Below are positions 9,949 to 23,074 of a stretch of 64,000 nucleotides of DNA, one piece after another; the first letter of the stretch is position 1; every line of letters starts with the position of its first letter. The stretch covers positions 992,001 through 1,056,000 of the forward strand of contig NZ_BMZQ01000001.1 in assembly GCF_014652875.1 (NCBI RefSeq), given 5' to 3'. Both the position numbers and the translations under genes were made by a program. The notes beneath the pieces were generated by a model that was not told the origin of the DNA, searched no databases, and saw only the letters and a program-made list of their open reading frames with translations. Source of the stretch: Tianweitania populi (GTDB taxonomy: Bacteria; Pseudomonadota; Alphaproteobacteria; Rhizobiales; Rhizobiaceae).

Positions 9949-10908
9949 ATGCTGCTCCGTGACCTTGTTGTTGCCGGCCTTTGCTCGGCTGTTGTTTACG
10001 TGTCTCCAGCCCATGCAGGCGGAGATCGTGGTTTCGACTTCGCTGGAATGTATCAGCGCAAGCTGGACGCCCAGACGGTGACCACCGGTGCGACGGGCAA
10101 GCCCGGCGCTGCCCCTGCGAAGGGTGCAGCTGCAAAGAAGACTTCGGCAGCGGACACGAAGAAGTCTGTTTCTAAATCTGTTCCGCAAGCCAACACCGTT
10201 TCACAGACCAAGCCGGTCGCTCGCACTGTAGCAATGCCGCAGATGGTGCAGCCTGTTTCCACCATGCCGACGGTGGACGTCGCCGTGGAAGGCAACAATG
10301 GCGAGTTGCGCAGCGTGCAGCGTCCGCAGGGTGGCTTCTTCAAGACCATCTTCGGCGAAGACGCGCCGCCGCGCTACCTGCCGGAAACGCAGACGCTGGA
10401 CGGCAAGCTGGCCGCTCGCGCCGCTGCCAAGCCCTTCAAGGTAAAGGCCGAGTTCGAACCGCAGACGGTTGCGTTCTCGGGCTATGAGAAGGGTACGATC
10501 GTCATCGACACCACTGCTCGTCGTCTTTACCTCGTTGAATCCCGCGATACGGCACGTCGTTATGCCATCGCCGTCGGCAAGGAAGGTTTGGCGTTCAAGG
10601 GCACCGGAACGGTTGGGGACAAACAGGAATGGCCGCGGTGGTTCCCGACCAAGGACATGCAGGCGCGTGAGCCCAAGAAATATGGACAGTACAAAGACGG
10701 TATGAACGGTGGCCCGAGCAACCCTTTGGGCGCGCGTGCGATCTATCTTTATCAGGGGAAGACGGACACCCACATCCGCATCCATGGCACGACGCAGCCT
10801 GAATCGATTGGCAGCGCAGCATCCAACGGTTGCTTCCGGATGATCAACGAACACGTGATGGAATTGTACCAGCGCGTTCCAATGGGCGCTCAGATCGTCG
10901 TCCTGTAA
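9949..10908 (+). CDS. L,D-transpeptidase (YkuD/ErfK family), exported
   Basis: Periplasmic cell-wall enzyme that forms 3-3 peptidoglycan cross-links or attaches proteins to the wall. I prefer the ATG at 9949 over an in-frame TTG two codons upstream. Residues 1-22 form a signal peptide ending in SPAHA. A basic, Lys/Thr/Ala-rich linker follows to about residue 90. The YkuD domain fills the last 150 residues, with the catalytic HIRIHGTT and SNGCFRM motifs; the cysteine in SNGCFR is the nucleophile. The total is 319 residues. It has its own strong terminator downstream. Rhizobial genomes carry many such paralogs, so the exact role is open. Confidence 0.93.
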   Translation: MLLRDLVVAGLCSAVVYVSPAHAGGDRGFDFAGMYQRKLDAQTVTTGATGKPGAAPAKGAAAKKTSAADTKKSVSKSVPQANTVSQTKPVARTVAMPQMVQPVSTMPTVDVAVEGNNGELRSVQRPQGGFFKTIFGEDAPPRYLPETQTLDGKLAARAAAKPFKVKAEFEPQTVAFSGYEKGTIVIDTTARRLYLVESRDTARRYAIAVGKEGLAFKGTGTVGDKQEWPRWFPTKDMQAREPKKYGQYKDGMNGGPSNPLGARAIYLYQGKTDTHIRIHGTTQPESIGSAASNGCFRMINEHVMELYQRVPMGAQIVVL

Positions 10909-10936
10909 TCTTTTCAGGCTATATGAGACTTCGAGG

Positions 10937-10964
10937 GAGGCCGGTTCGCCGGCCTCTTTCTTTT
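10937..10964 (+). terminator. Rho-independent terminator after the L,D-transpeptidase gene
   Basis: GAGGCCGG (10937-10944), loop TTCG, CCGGCCTC (10949-10956), then TTTCTTTT. The 8-bp GC-rich stem with a UUCG tetraloop and U-tract is a classic intrinsic terminator. It isolates the L,D-transpeptidase gene from pyrG. Confidence 0.92.
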
Positions 10965-11036
10965 GTGCACAGGGCAGTGACCGCTAAGGGCGGCGACTGT
11001 CAATTTTGACTGGCGGAATCGATCCGCAAGAGCTAA

Positions 11037-12677
<1,641 letters not shown>

Positions 12678-12743
12678 GGTGGCGATCAGTCGGGTTGCGG
12701 GCGGTGTCTTGAACCCGACAATGATTTCAGGCAGAGGGCGTGG

Positions 12744-13637
12744 ATGAGCGCTCAACTTCGTCCCCTCGACCACCTCGTTTTGCCTGTTGACGATCTTTCC
12801 ACTGCCGAAGCCCGCTACCAGGCGCTCGGCTTTCAGGTCGCGCCGCGCGGGCAGCATCCTTTCGGCACGGCAAACGCCTGCGTCTACCTAGCTGACGGCA
12901 CCTTTCTTGAACCACTCGCGGTGGCGGATCAGGAAAGCGCAGCTGAGGCTGTGAAGGCCGGCAATGTCTTTGTGGGGCACGATACAATTTTTCGCACCCG
13001 CGTCGCACAGGACGGACTATCGGCGCTGGTGCTGGGCACCCAGGATGCGGCCGCCGATGATGCGCGCTTCCGAGCCAACTCTGTGTCGCGAGGCGAGATG
13101 CTGCGCTTCTCGCGGCCCTTCGTCGGTCCTGATGGCACGACGGGTGAAGCAAGCTTCCTGCTCGCTTTCGCGGGCGATCTTCGTGCGCCAGACGCGCTGT
13201 TCTTTACCTGCGAGCGCGTGGGTGTTCCGGCCGTTGATCGCACGCCGCTGACGCGTCATGCGAACGGCGTCACGGCGTTGCGGCGCGTGATTCTCGTTGC
13301 TCCTGAACCGCATCACTTCGAGATGCTTCTGACGACATTGATGGATCATGCCGAACCGGTCCGAAGCGAGAACGGCTTCGAACTTCAAGCCGGTACGTCG
13401 CTGATCACGGTTCTGACACCAGCTTCCGCGAATGCGCTTCTTGGCAACGCAAGTTGGGATGAAGCCGATCCGACACTGCAGTTTGCTGCGATCGAATTTG
13501 GCGTAGCGGATCTGTCTGCAACCCGAGCGATCTTTGAAGCTGCCAGCATTCCAGTTCAGCTCGCAGGCCAATCGCTCCGCGTTGACGCGGCTGCGGGCCA
13601 GGGCGTGCCGTTCCTTTTTACGGAAGCAAAATCATGA
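12744..13637 (+). CDS. VOC (glyoxalase-like) superfamily protein
   Basis: Cytosolic protein of 297 residues with the vicinal-oxygen-chelate fold: the N-terminal DHLVLPVDDLSTAEARYQALGF segment is typical of the glyoxalase-like subgroup found beside kdsA in rhizobia, and a second, weaker module is suggested by the ATRAIFEAASIP stretch near the C terminus. Family members bind a metal and include dioxygenases and lyases, but nothing here identifies a substrate. The gene overlaps kdsA by 4 bp (ATGA), so it is translated together with it; that is context, not proof of a role in KDO synthesis. Confidence 0.8.
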   Translation: MSAQLRPLDHLVLPVDDLSTAEARYQALGFQVAPRGQHPFGTANACVYLADGTFLEPLAVADQESAAEAVKAGNVFVGHDTIFRTRVAQDGLSALVLGTQDAAADDARFRANSVSRGEMLRFSRPFVGPDGTTGEASFLLAFAGDLRAPDALFFTCERVGVPAVDRTPLTRHANGVTALRRVILVAPEPHHFEMLLTTLMDHAEPVRSENGFELQAGTSLITVLTPASANALLGNASWDEADPTLQFAAIEFGVADLSATRAIFEAASIPVQLAGQSLRVDAAAGQGVPFLFTEAKS

Positions 13638-14464
13638 CCAATCCTAATCCGCATGTCTCGGTCGGTTCCGTTACCTTCGGCAACGATCTCCCACTCACCT
13701 TGATTGCTGGTCCCTGCCAGCTGGAAACGCGCCAGCACGCCTTCGACATGGCCGGAAGCCTGAAGGATATAGCGTCCAAGCTGGGGATCAGCCTGATCTA
13801 CAAGACGAGCTACGACAAGGCGAACCGCACGTCGCTCGGCGGCAAGCGCGGCGCAGGTCTTGAAACTGCGTTGCCGATCTTCGCTGACATCAAGAAGGAT
13901 CTCGGTCTTCCGGTCTTGACGGATGTGCATACGGAAGAGCAGTGCGCGATCGTTGGCGAAGTTGTCGACATCCTGCAGATCCCGGCCTTTCTTTGCCGTC
14001 AGACGGACCTCCTCATCGCAGCAGCAGCCACGGGCAAAGTGGTCAACATCAAGAAGGGCCAGTTCCTTGCGCCATGGGACATGAAGAATGTCGTGGCCAA
14101 GGTGACTGAGTCTGGAAACGCCAATGTTCTGACAACCGAACGCGGCGTGTCCTTCGGATACAACACGCTGGTGTCCGACATGCGCGCCTTGCCGGTCTTG
14201 CGCGAGATTGGTGCACCCGTGATCTTCGATGCGACTCATTCTGTGCAGCAGCCTGGCGGGCAGGGCGGCTCTACGGGCGGCGAAAGGCGGCATGTCGAGA
14301 CTCTGGCGCGGGCGGCGGTTGCTGTCGGTGTTGCCGGCGTCTTTATCGAGACACATCAGAATCCAGACCATGCGCCATCGGACGGACCCAACATGGTTCC
14401 ACTCGACAAGCTGCCGGCCTTGATGGAACGCCTGATGGCGTTTGATGCTCTCGCGAAAGGCTGA
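13634..14464 (+). CDS. kdsA: 3-deoxy-8-phosphooctulonate synthase (KDO-8-P synthase)
   Basis: Condenses phosphoenolpyruvate with arabinose 5-phosphate to give KDO-8-phosphate, the precursor of the lipopolysaccharide inner-core sugar. The 276-residue barrel carries the family motifs LIAGPCQLE, YKTSYDKANRTS, the LTDVHTEEQC strand, DILQIPAFLCRQTDLL, and the FDATHSVQ and FIETHQNPDHAPSDGPNM loops. It is coupled to the upstream VOC gene. PEP for this reaction is produced by enolase, encoded next. Confidence 0.97.
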   Translation: MTNPNPHVSVGSVTFGNDLPLTLIAGPCQLETRQHAFDMAGSLKDIASKLGISLIYKTSYDKANRTSLGGKRGAGLETALPIFADIKKDLGLPVLTDVHTEEQCAIVGEVVDILQIPAFLCRQTDLLIAAAATGKVVNIKKGQFLAPWDMKNVVAKVTESGNANVLTTERGVSFGYNTLVSDMRALPVLREIGAPVIFDATHSVQQPGGQGGSTGGERRHVETLARAAVAVGVAGVFIETHQNPDHAPSDGPNMVPLDKLPALMERLMAFDALAKG

Positions 14465-14561
14465 CAACAACGCCGCTTAAGCCGTAATGCCACTGTCTTC
14501 TGCGGCTGTTTACGCGCGGCAGAAGCGTGGCCGCTGTTGCCTTTCGCCCTGCTTCCGATAA

Positions 14562-15878
<1,317 letters not shown>

Positions 15879-15943
15879 GCCTGATTGTAACGCGCTGTTA
15901 AGCACGTTCCTTCACATTGGCGCGGTAGTAGCGGATCGCGCCA

Positions 15944-16264
15944 ATGTGGACACGTCAGTATCGTCAACGGAACTTCGGCCGGCTCATTCTTCCGGTCATC
16001 ACGATCGTTTTTCTATCCTATTTCGGCTTCCATGCCTGGCATGGCGAGTACGGCATCTACTCCAAGTACGCCTTGGAAGAGCGCGCAGTCGCTTTGCAGA
16101 AACAGCTTGATTCTATCCGCAGTCAACGCGTCGCGCTCGAAACGCGCGTCCGTCTCTTACAGGACGGCTCGATCGAGAAAGACATGCTTGATGAGCAGGC
16201 ACGCCGCTCTTTGAACCTTTCCCACAATGACGAATTGGTCATCCTGCGCCAGCATGGCGGCTAA
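15944..16264 (+). CDS. ftsB: Septum formation initiator FtsB/DivIC family
   Basis: Small bitopic inner-membrane protein of the divisome FtsQLB complex. The 106 residues consist of a short basic cytoplasmic tail, a transmembrane helix at about residues 12-30, and a periplasmic coiled coil (about 42-75, starting EERAVALQKQLDSIR) followed by a short conserved LDEQARRSLNLSHNDELVIL segment, the DivIC family signature. The position between eno and pdhA is the standard alphaproteobacterial arrangement. Assignment to FtsB rather than a DivIC-like paralog rests on this context. Confidence 0.88.
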   Translation: MWTRQYRQRNFGRLILPVITIVFLSYFGFHAWHGEYGIYSKYALEERAVALQKQLDSIRSQRVALETRVRLLQDGSIEKDMLDEQARRSLNLSHNDELVILRQHGG

Positions 16265-16280
16265 TCTGGCTCCAAATCTT

Positions 16281-16315
16281 TGATGAACCCGTTTTTAGTT
16301 CATCGTTTTTCTTCT
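16281..16315 (+). terminator. Rho-independent terminator after ftsB
   Basis: Stem GATGAAC (16282-16288) and GTTCATC (16298-16304) around a 9-nt loop, followed by GTTTTTCTTCTT. It starts about 17 bp after the ftsB stop and separates the eno-ftsB unit from the pyruvate dehydrogenase operon. Confidence 0.75.
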
Positions 16316-16332
16316 TCGACTTTCAACAGGTT

Positions 16333-16374
16333 AGCCGCATAACAGCCATGCATTTTGCGCATGGCGGTGCGGCT
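16333..16374 (+). promoter_or_regulatory. Nested hairpin in the pdhA upstream region
   Basis: Outer arms AGCCGCA (16333-16339) and TGCGGCT (16368-16374) enclose inner arms GCCATGC (16345-16351) and GCATGGC (16359-16365). Both stems are 7 bp and perfect. Only TT follows, so it is not a good terminator. It sits about 90 bp before the pdhA ATG, where it could be an operator or a leader structure. Confidence 0.5.
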
Positions 16375-16463
16375 TTCTGCATGCTAGCGTCTGCCTCGAC
16401 CCGGGCATCGGAGCTTCCGAGCCCCGTTGATGTCCGCCAAGAGACAGTTTGAGGGAGTCGAGC

Positions 16464-17519
16464 ATGGCCACTGCCGCGAGAACATCGCCGGCGAAAGCGA
16501 AGGCTGACGCAAAACCAGATACACAGTTCCGCGGAACACTCGAAGCTCCGCAGCCGGCGACGCTTTCGAAGGAGCAGGAACTTTCCGCCTACAAGCACAT
16601 GTTGCTGATCCGTCGCTTTGAAGAAAAGGCTGGTCAGCTTTATGGCATGGGCTTCATCGGCGGCTTCTGCCATCTCTATATCGGTCAGGAAGCCGTTGTG
16701 ACGGGCATGAAGCTCGGCATGCGCGAGGGCGATCAGATGATCACCGCCTATCGCGATCACGGCCATATGCTGGCGATGGACATGGATCCACGTGGCGTGA
16801 TGGCCGAGCTGACCGGACGTCGTGGCGGCTATTCCAAGGGCAAGGGCGGCTCCATGCACATGTTCTCCAAGGAGAACAAGTTCTATGGCGGCCATGGCAT
16901 CGTCGGCGCTCAGGTTTCGCTCGGCACTGGTCTGGCTTTCGCCAACAAGTATCGCAATGACGGCTCCGTTTGCGTTACCTATTTCGGCGACGGCGCTGCC
17001 AACCAGGGCCAGGTCTACGAGAGCTTCAACATGGCCTCGCTATGGAAGCTCCCCGTGGTCTACGTCATCGAGAACAACCGCTATGCAATGGGCACTTCGG
17101 TGACCCGCTCGTCGGCTGAAACCGTGTTCTCGCAGCGCGGCGTGTCCTTCCGCATTCCTGGCATGCAGGTGGACGGCATGGACGTGCGGGCAGTGAAGTC
17201 GGCATCGGAATATGCGCTTGAGCATGCCCGGTCCGGCCAAGGTCCGATCATCCTCGAAATGCAGACCTATCGCTATCGCGGTCACTCGATGTCCGATCCG
17301 GCCAAGTATCGCTCGAAGGACGAAGTGCAGAAGATGCGCTCCGAACACGACCCGATCGAGCAGGTTAAGAACCGCATGATCGAGCAAGGCTGGGCCAGCG
17401 AAGAAGAGTTGAAGACGATCGATAAGGACGTTCGCGACGTCGTCGCCGACTCCGCCGATTTCGCCCAGACCGATCCAGAGCCGGATGCATCCGAGCTCTA
17501 CACCGACATTCTGCTTTGA
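16464..17519 (+). CDS. pdhA: Pyruvate dehydrogenase E1 component, alpha subunit
   Basis: Thiamine-diphosphate-dependent decarboxylation of pyruvate in the pyruvate dehydrogenase complex, feeding acetyl-CoA to the TCA cycle. I choose the ATG at 16464, five codons after an in-frame TTG, because GAGGGAG lies 6-7 bp upstream. The 351 residues include the TPP-binding signature GDGAANQGQVYESFNMASLW...ENN near residues 175-205 and the phosphorylation-loop-like YRYRGHSMSDP segment. The heterodimeric E1 (alpha plus beta) is the eukaryote-like alphaproteobacterial type, unlike the single-chain E1 of E. coli. First gene of pdhA-pdhB-pdhC. Confidence 0.97.
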   Translation: MATAARTSPAKAKADAKPDTQFRGTLEAPQPATLSKEQELSAYKHMLLIRRFEEKAGQLYGMGFIGGFCHLYIGQEAVVTGMKLGMREGDQMITAYRDHGHMLAMDMDPRGVMAELTGRRGGYSKGKGGSMHMFSKENKFYGGHGIVGAQVSLGTGLAFANKYRNDGSVCVTYFGDGAANQGQVYESFNMASLWKLPVVYVIENNRYAMGTSVTRSSAETVFSQRGVSFRIPGMQVDGMDVRAVKSASEYALEHARSGQGPIILEMQTYRYRGHSMSDPAKYRSKDEVQKMRSEHDPIEQVKNRMIEQGWASEEELKTIDKDVRDVVADSADFAQTDPEPDASELYTDILL

Positions 17520-17531
17520 GGGGAGACGGGT

Positions 17532-18992
17532 ATGCCGATCGAAATCCTTATGCCCGCTTTGTCTCCCACGATGGAGGAAGGCAATCTCTCGAAATGGTTG
17601 AAGAACGAGGGTGATTCTGTTGCCCCCGGCGACGTGATCGCCGAGATCGAGACCGACAAGGCGACCATGGAAGTGGAAGCCGTCGACGAAGGCACGCTGG
17701 GCAAGATCCTGATTGCCGCCGGTACCGAAGGTGTGAAGGTCAATACGCCGATCGCGGTTCTGCTGCAGGACGGCGAGAGCGCTGGCGATATTGGATCCAG
17801 CAAGCCTCCTAGTTCCGAAGATGCAGCAGCATCGCCGGTCGCGAACGTCGACAAGGAAGACAAGGCGACTGTGAGTTCTGCCGGTGATGCGGGCGAGAAG
17901 GCGCGCCGCTCGACGGACGAGCCGTCGTCTCAGGCCGACAACACAAAGGTTCCCGCGACGCCGAAGGCCGAGGTCGCAGCTGATCCGGACATCCCGGCCG
18001 GAACGGAAATGGTTGCGACCACCGTTCGTGAAGCCCTTCGCGACGCCATGGCGGAAGAAATGCGCCGTGACCAGGACGTCTTCGTCATGGGCGAAGAGGT
18101 TGCAGAATATCAGGGCGCCTACAAGATCACCCAAGGCCTGCTTCAGGAATTCGGCCCGCAGCGTGTGGTCGATACGCCCATCACCGAGCATGGTTTTGCC
18201 GGCGTTGGCGTGGGTGCGGCGATGTCCGGCCTTAAGCCGATTGTCGAGTTCATGACCTTCAACTTCGCGATGCAGGCGATCGACCAGATCGTCAACTCGG
18301 CGGCGAAGACACTTTACATGTCGGGCGGCCAGATGGGCGCGCCGATCGTGTTCCGTGGACCGAACGGTGCTGCGGCGCGCGTCGGTGCCCAGCACAGCCA
18401 GGATTACGCGGCCTGGTACAGCCACATTCCCGGCTTGAAGGTTGTGCAGCCATATACCGCTGCCGACGCAAAGGGCCTGTTGAAGGCCGCGATCCGCGAT
18501 CCTAATCCGGTGATCTTCCTCGAGAACGAGATCCTGTACGGCCAGTCCTTTGACGTGCCGAAGCTCGATGATTTCGTTTTGCCGATCGGCAAGGCGCGCA
18601 TTCACAAGCAGGGCAAGGATGTGACGATCGTGTCTGCTGGTATCGGCATGACCTATGCCGTTAAGGCGGAGCTGGAACTGCGTGAAATGGGCATCGATGC
18701 GGAAATCATCGATCTGCGCACCATACGGCCCCTAGATTTCGACACGATCCTCGCTTCGGTGAAGAAGACGAACCGGCTCGTGACCATCGAAGAAGGCTTC
18801 CCGCAGAATTCGGTCGGCGATCACATCGCCAGCCAGGTCATGCAGCGCGCCTTTGATTATCTGGATGCGCCGGTCATTACGGTTTGCGGCAAGGACGTTC
18901 CGATGCCCTATGCAGCGAACCTCGAAAAGCTGGCTCTGCCGAGCGTTGCGGATGTGGTAGAGGCGGTGAAAACCGTCACCTACCGGGGTTAA
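17532..18992 (+). CDS. pdhB: Pyruvate dehydrogenase E1 component, beta subunit with N-terminal lipoyl domain
   Basis: Partner of PdhA in E1. Residues 1-78 are a complete lipoyl domain with the modified lysine Lys43 in ETDKATME; a Ala/Ser/Lys-rich linker runs to about 155; the transketolase-like E1-beta domain ([49 protein letters not shown]) fills the rest to residue 486. An extra lipoyl domain on E1-beta is a known alphaproteobacterial feature. The lipoyl module is very similar to that of the next gene, pointing to duplication. The ribosome binding site GAGGGGAGA precedes the ATG; the spacing from pdhA is 12 bp. Confidence 0.97.
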   Translation: MPIEILMPALSPTMEEGNLSKWLKNEGDSVAPGDVIAEIETDKATMEVEAVDEGTLGKILIAAGTEGVKVNTPIAVLLQDGESAGDIGSSKPPSSEDAAASPVANVDKEDKATVSSAGDAGEKARRSTDEPSSQADNTKVPATPKAEVAADPDIPAGTEMVATTVREALRDAMAEEMRRDQDVFVMGEEVAEYQGAYKITQGLLQEFGPQRVVDTPITEHGFAGVGVGAAMSGLKPIVEFMTFNFAMQAIDQIVNSAAKTLYMSGGQMGAPIVFRGPNGAAARVGAQHSQDYAAWYSHIPGLKVVQPYTAADAKGLLKAAIRDPNPVIFLENEILYGQSFDVPKLDDFVLPIGKARIHKQGKDVTIVSAGIGMTYAVKAELELREMGIDAEIIDLRTIRPLDFDTILASVKKTNRLVTIEEGFPQNSVGDHIASQVMQRAFDYLDAPVITVCGKDVPMPYAANLEKLALPSVADVVEAVKTVTYRG

Positions 18993-19002
18993 GGGGAGCG
19001 TC

Positions 19003-20415
19003 ATGCCGATCAACATCACCATGCCGGCCCTGTCGCCTACGATGGAAGAGGGCAACCTCGCCAAGTGGCTGGTCAAGGAAGGCGACAAGGTTGCGCCCGG
19101 CGATGTGATCGCCGAGATTGAAACCGACAAGGCCACGATGGAAGTCGAGGCCGTTGACGAGGGAACGGTCGCCAAGATTGTGGTTCCAGCCGGCACGGAA
19201 GGCGTGAAGGTCAATTCCCTCATCGCCATTCTGGCGGCCGAGGGAGAGGACGCCAGCGCCGCTGCAGCGGGTGGTAGCGACGCCGCTTCTCCGCAGAGCG
19301 CTTCGGCATCGCAGCCAGCGAGCACCAAGTCGGGAGAGGACGCGGCAACCAAGTCGGGTTACGGCGGAAGCGCAACTCCTGCGGCTGGCTCTGAAAAGCC
19401 GGCAGAAGCGACCAAGAATGAGGCTGCAAGAGCAACTCCTCCGGCAAGGTCAGAGGGTGAACGGGTATTCGCCTCTCCACTGGCGCGTCGCCTGGCAAAG
19501 GATGCGGGGATCGATCTCGCAAGTCTTTCGGGCTCCGGCCCGCGTGGTCGCATCGTAAAGGCCGATGTGGAAGGCGCAGGCAAGGGTGGTGCGGTTCAGC
19601 CGGCCACGTCAGCGGCCCAGACGGACGCGGCTGCCCCAGTCACTCCCGCTTTGGCACCTAAGGCCATGTCGGACGAGGCGGTTCTCAAGCTCTTCGAGCA
19701 AGGTTCCTACGAGCTCGTACCGCATGACAACATGCGCAAGACGATCGCCCGGCGTCTGGTTGAAGCCAAGACGACGATCCCGCACTTCTACCTGACGGTG
19801 GATTGCGAGCTTGACGCACTTCTGGCGCTTCGTCAGCAGCTGAACGCCGCAGCTCCCATGAAGAAGACCGACAAGGGCGACGCGCCGCTCTACAAGCTTT
19901 CGGTCAATGACATGATCATCAAGGCGATGGCGCTTGCGCTGCGTGACGTACCGACAGCCAATGCCTCGTGGACGGAAACCAACATGGTCATGCACAAGCA
20001 TGCCGATGTTGGCGTGGCCGTGTCCATCCCAGGCGGGCTGATCACGCCGATCATTCGTCGCGCGGAAGAAAAATCGCTCTCGACCATCTCCAACGAGATG
20101 AAAGACCTTGCCGCACGAGCACGCTCGCGCAAGCTGAAGCCCGAGGAATACCAGGGCGGCACGACTGCCGTGTCCAACCTCGGCATGTTCGGCATCAAGG
20201 ACTTCTCCGCCGTCATCAATCCGCCGCACGCCACGATCCTGGCGATCGGCGCAGGTGAGGAGCGTCCGGTGGTAAAGGGCGGCGAGATCAAGGTTGCGAC
20301 CGTGATGTCCGTGACGCTTTCGACCGATCACCGTGCGGTGGACGGCGCATTGGGTGCGGAGCTGATTGGCGCCTTCAAGCGTCATATCGAAAACCCGCTC
20401 GGCATGCTGGTCTAA
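19003..20415 (+). CDS. pdhC: Dihydrolipoamide acetyltransferase, E2 of pyruvate dehydrogenase
   Basis: Core of the pyruvate dehydrogenase complex; transfers the acetyl group from lipoate to CoA. The 470 residues contain one lipoyl domain (1-78, Lys43), an Ala/Ser-rich linker, a peripheral subunit-binding domain at about 150-187 ([17 protein letters not shown]), a second linker, and the catalytic domain from about 235, ending with the active-site [15 protein letters not shown] histidine. It lies 10 bp after pdhB with a GGGGAG ribosome binding site. In Sinorhizobium nomenclature E2 is often called PdhB or PdhC; the function is unambiguous. Confidence 0.96.
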   Translation: MPINITMPALSPTMEEGNLAKWLVKEGDKVAPGDVIAEIETDKATMEVEAVDEGTVAKIVVPAGTEGVKVNSLIAILAAEGEDASAAAAGGSDAASPQSASASQPASTKSGEDAATKSGYGGSATPAAGSEKPAEATKNEAARATPPARSEGERVFASPLARRLAKDAGIDLASLSGSGPRGRIVKADVEGAGKGGAVQPATSAAQTDAAAPVTPALAPKAMSDEAVLKLFEQGSYELVPHDNMRKTIARRLVEAKTTIPHFYLTVDCELDALLALRQQLNAAAPMKKTDKGDAPLYKLSVNDMIIKAMALALRDVPTANASWTETNMVMHKHADVGVAVSIPGGLITPIIRRAEEKSLSTISNEMKDLAARARSRKLKPEEYQGGTTAVSNLGMFGIKDFSAVINPPHATILAIGAGEERPVVKGGEIKVATVMSVTLSTDHRAVDGALGAELIGAFKRHIENPLGMLV

Positions 20416-20421
20416 GCGGCC

Positions 20422-21060
20422 ATGAAGACGGCGCTCTGTTATGGCGACTCGCTGAGCTGGGGTTACGATCCCGAAGGCGGCGTTCGCCACGCCTATGAGG
20501 ATCGCTGGACGAGCGTGCTTCAGGCAGCACTCGGTAGTCAGGCAGCTATCATCGCCGAAGGTCTGAATGGCCGCACGACGGTTTGGGACGATTACCTCGC
20601 TCCAGCCGACCGGAATGGAGCGCGCATCCTGCCCTGCATTCTGTCGACGCATGCACCGCTTGATCTCGTGATCTTCATGCTCGGCACCAACGACATGAAG
20701 CCTCAGATTTGCGGCAAGGCGTTCGGCGCTCGGCGCGGTGTGGAGCGACTTATCGAGATCGTTCGCTATCACGCATATCCTACCGCGGCGGATGCGCCCG
20801 ACATCCTCATCGTTGCGCCGCCTTCGATCTGCGAAACGGCTGACCCTGATTTTTCAGCGATGTTCGCTGGCTCTATTCAGGAGTCGCAGATGCTTGCGCC
20901 GCTCTATGCCGACCTGGCCGATCAGCTCGGCTGCGGCTTCTTTGATGCAGGCGCAGTGGCGAAGACCTCGCCGTTGGATGGCATCCATCTGGATGCCGTC
21001 AATACAAAAGCGATCGGCAAGGGTCTTGAGCCGATCGTACGCATGATGCTCGGACTTTAA
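20422..21060 (+). CDS. SGNH/GDSL-type hydrolase (arylesterase-like)
   Basis: Cytosolic serine esterase of 212 residues with no signal peptide. Block I GDSLSWGYDPEGG contains the nucleophilic serine, the oxyanion-hole asparagine is in FMLGTNDMK, and the catalytic Asp-His pair is in DGIHLD. It sits 6 bp after pdhC and 10 bp before lpdA, inside the pyruvate dehydrogenase operon, a placement also seen in other rhizobia. Substrate unknown; a role in clearing acyl esters or thioesters near the complex is only a guess. Confidence 0.88.
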   Translation: MKTALCYGDSLSWGYDPEGGVRHAYEDRWTSVLQAALGSQAAIIAEGLNGRTTVWDDYLAPADRNGARILPCILSTHAPLDLVIFMLGTNDMKPQICGKAFGARRGVERLIEIVRYHAYPTAADAPDILIVAPPSICETADPDFSAMFAGSIQESQMLAPLYADLADQLGCGFFDAGAVAKTSPLDGIHLDAVNTKAIGKGLEPIVRMMLGL

Positions 21061-21070
21061 GGAGACGGTG

Positions 21071-22534
<1,464 letters not shown>

Positions 22535-22571
22535 TTTCCACAGCCTTCCTCATAGCTCGCCGTCCTGTCAC

Positions 22572-22597
22572 GGAACCGAAATGCATCTAAGAACGTT
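22572..22597 (+). promoter_or_regulatory. Candidate EcfG (RpoE2) general-stress promoter
   Basis: GGAAC (22572-22576), a 17-nt spacer, then CGTT (22594-22597) match exactly the alphaproteobacterial EcfG consensus GGAAC-N16/17-CGTT. It lies about 77 bp before the ATG of a GlsB/YeaQ-family gene, a family often found in general-stress regulons. Transcription would start near 22604. Confidence 0.75.
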
Positions 22598-22673
22598 TCC
22601 GGTCTGGAATGGCACACGCCGTTCCCCGGAAGCGCACTGGGTATTTTGCGCCGGGCAATCAAAGGAGCGGGCA

Positions 22674-22931
22674 ATGGAAGTGAATGGCGTAGGTTGGCTT
22701 GCAGCCATCATCATCGGCGGTTTGGCTGGTTGGCTGGCCGAAAAAGTCATGAAGAGCGACATGGGCCTCTTCATGAATATCATTCTCGGCATCATCGGTG
22801 CGGTCGTCTTAAATGCGATCCTCGTGGCGCTGAACATCGGCATTCTTGGCGTTGGCTGGATTGCCTACCTGATCACGGGCTTCATCGGTGCCTGTATTCT
22901 GATTTGGGTCGGCCGTTTGATCCGCCGCTAG
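22674..22931 (+). CDS. GlsB/YeaQ/YmgE family stress-response membrane protein
   Basis: Transglycosylase-associated family (a historical name; enzymatic activity is not established). The 85 residues form about three hydrophobic helices (roughly 6-22, 30-50, 56-78) with the family pattern [13 protein letters not shown] and the closing [12 protein letters not shown] chose the ATG at 22674 because AAAGGAG lies 8 bp upstream and the family begins there; an upstream in-frame ATG at 22581 falls inside the promoter spacer. A perfect EcfG-type promoter upstream fits a role in general stress. It is flanked downstream by its own terminator, so it is a single-gene unit. Confidence 0.9.
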   Translation: MEVNGVGWLAAIIIGGLAGWLAEKVMKSDMGLFMNIILGIIGAVVLNAILVALNIGILGVGWIAYLITGFIGACILIWVGRLIRR

Positions 22932-22955
22932 ATCCAGCATTTCTGCAAAGCAGAT

Positions 22956-22994
22956 CCCCGTTCGCGCTCGCCAGCGCGGACGGGGTTTTCTTTT
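22956..22994 (+). terminator. Rho-independent terminator after the GlsB-family gene
   Basis: A 13-bp stem with one T-G wobble (CCCCGTTCGCGCT with AGCGCGGACGGGG) closes a CGCC loop and is followed by TTTTCTTTT. It begins about 25 bp after the stop codon. Confidence 0.92.
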
Positions 22995-23074
22995 GCCTGC
23001 TGGGAGCTTACATGCGGAAGGGAAGGGTGAACCCGCAGCACGCGCGGTCGCCTGGCATGTTTGTTAGGATTGGC

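Noticed and set aside
17040-18605. A 521-codon open frame on the minus strand opposite pdhA/pdhB
   Set aside because: It mirrors the codon pattern of the plus-strand E1 genes, has no family motif and cannot coexist with them as an independent gene; typical antisense shadow in GC-rich DNA.
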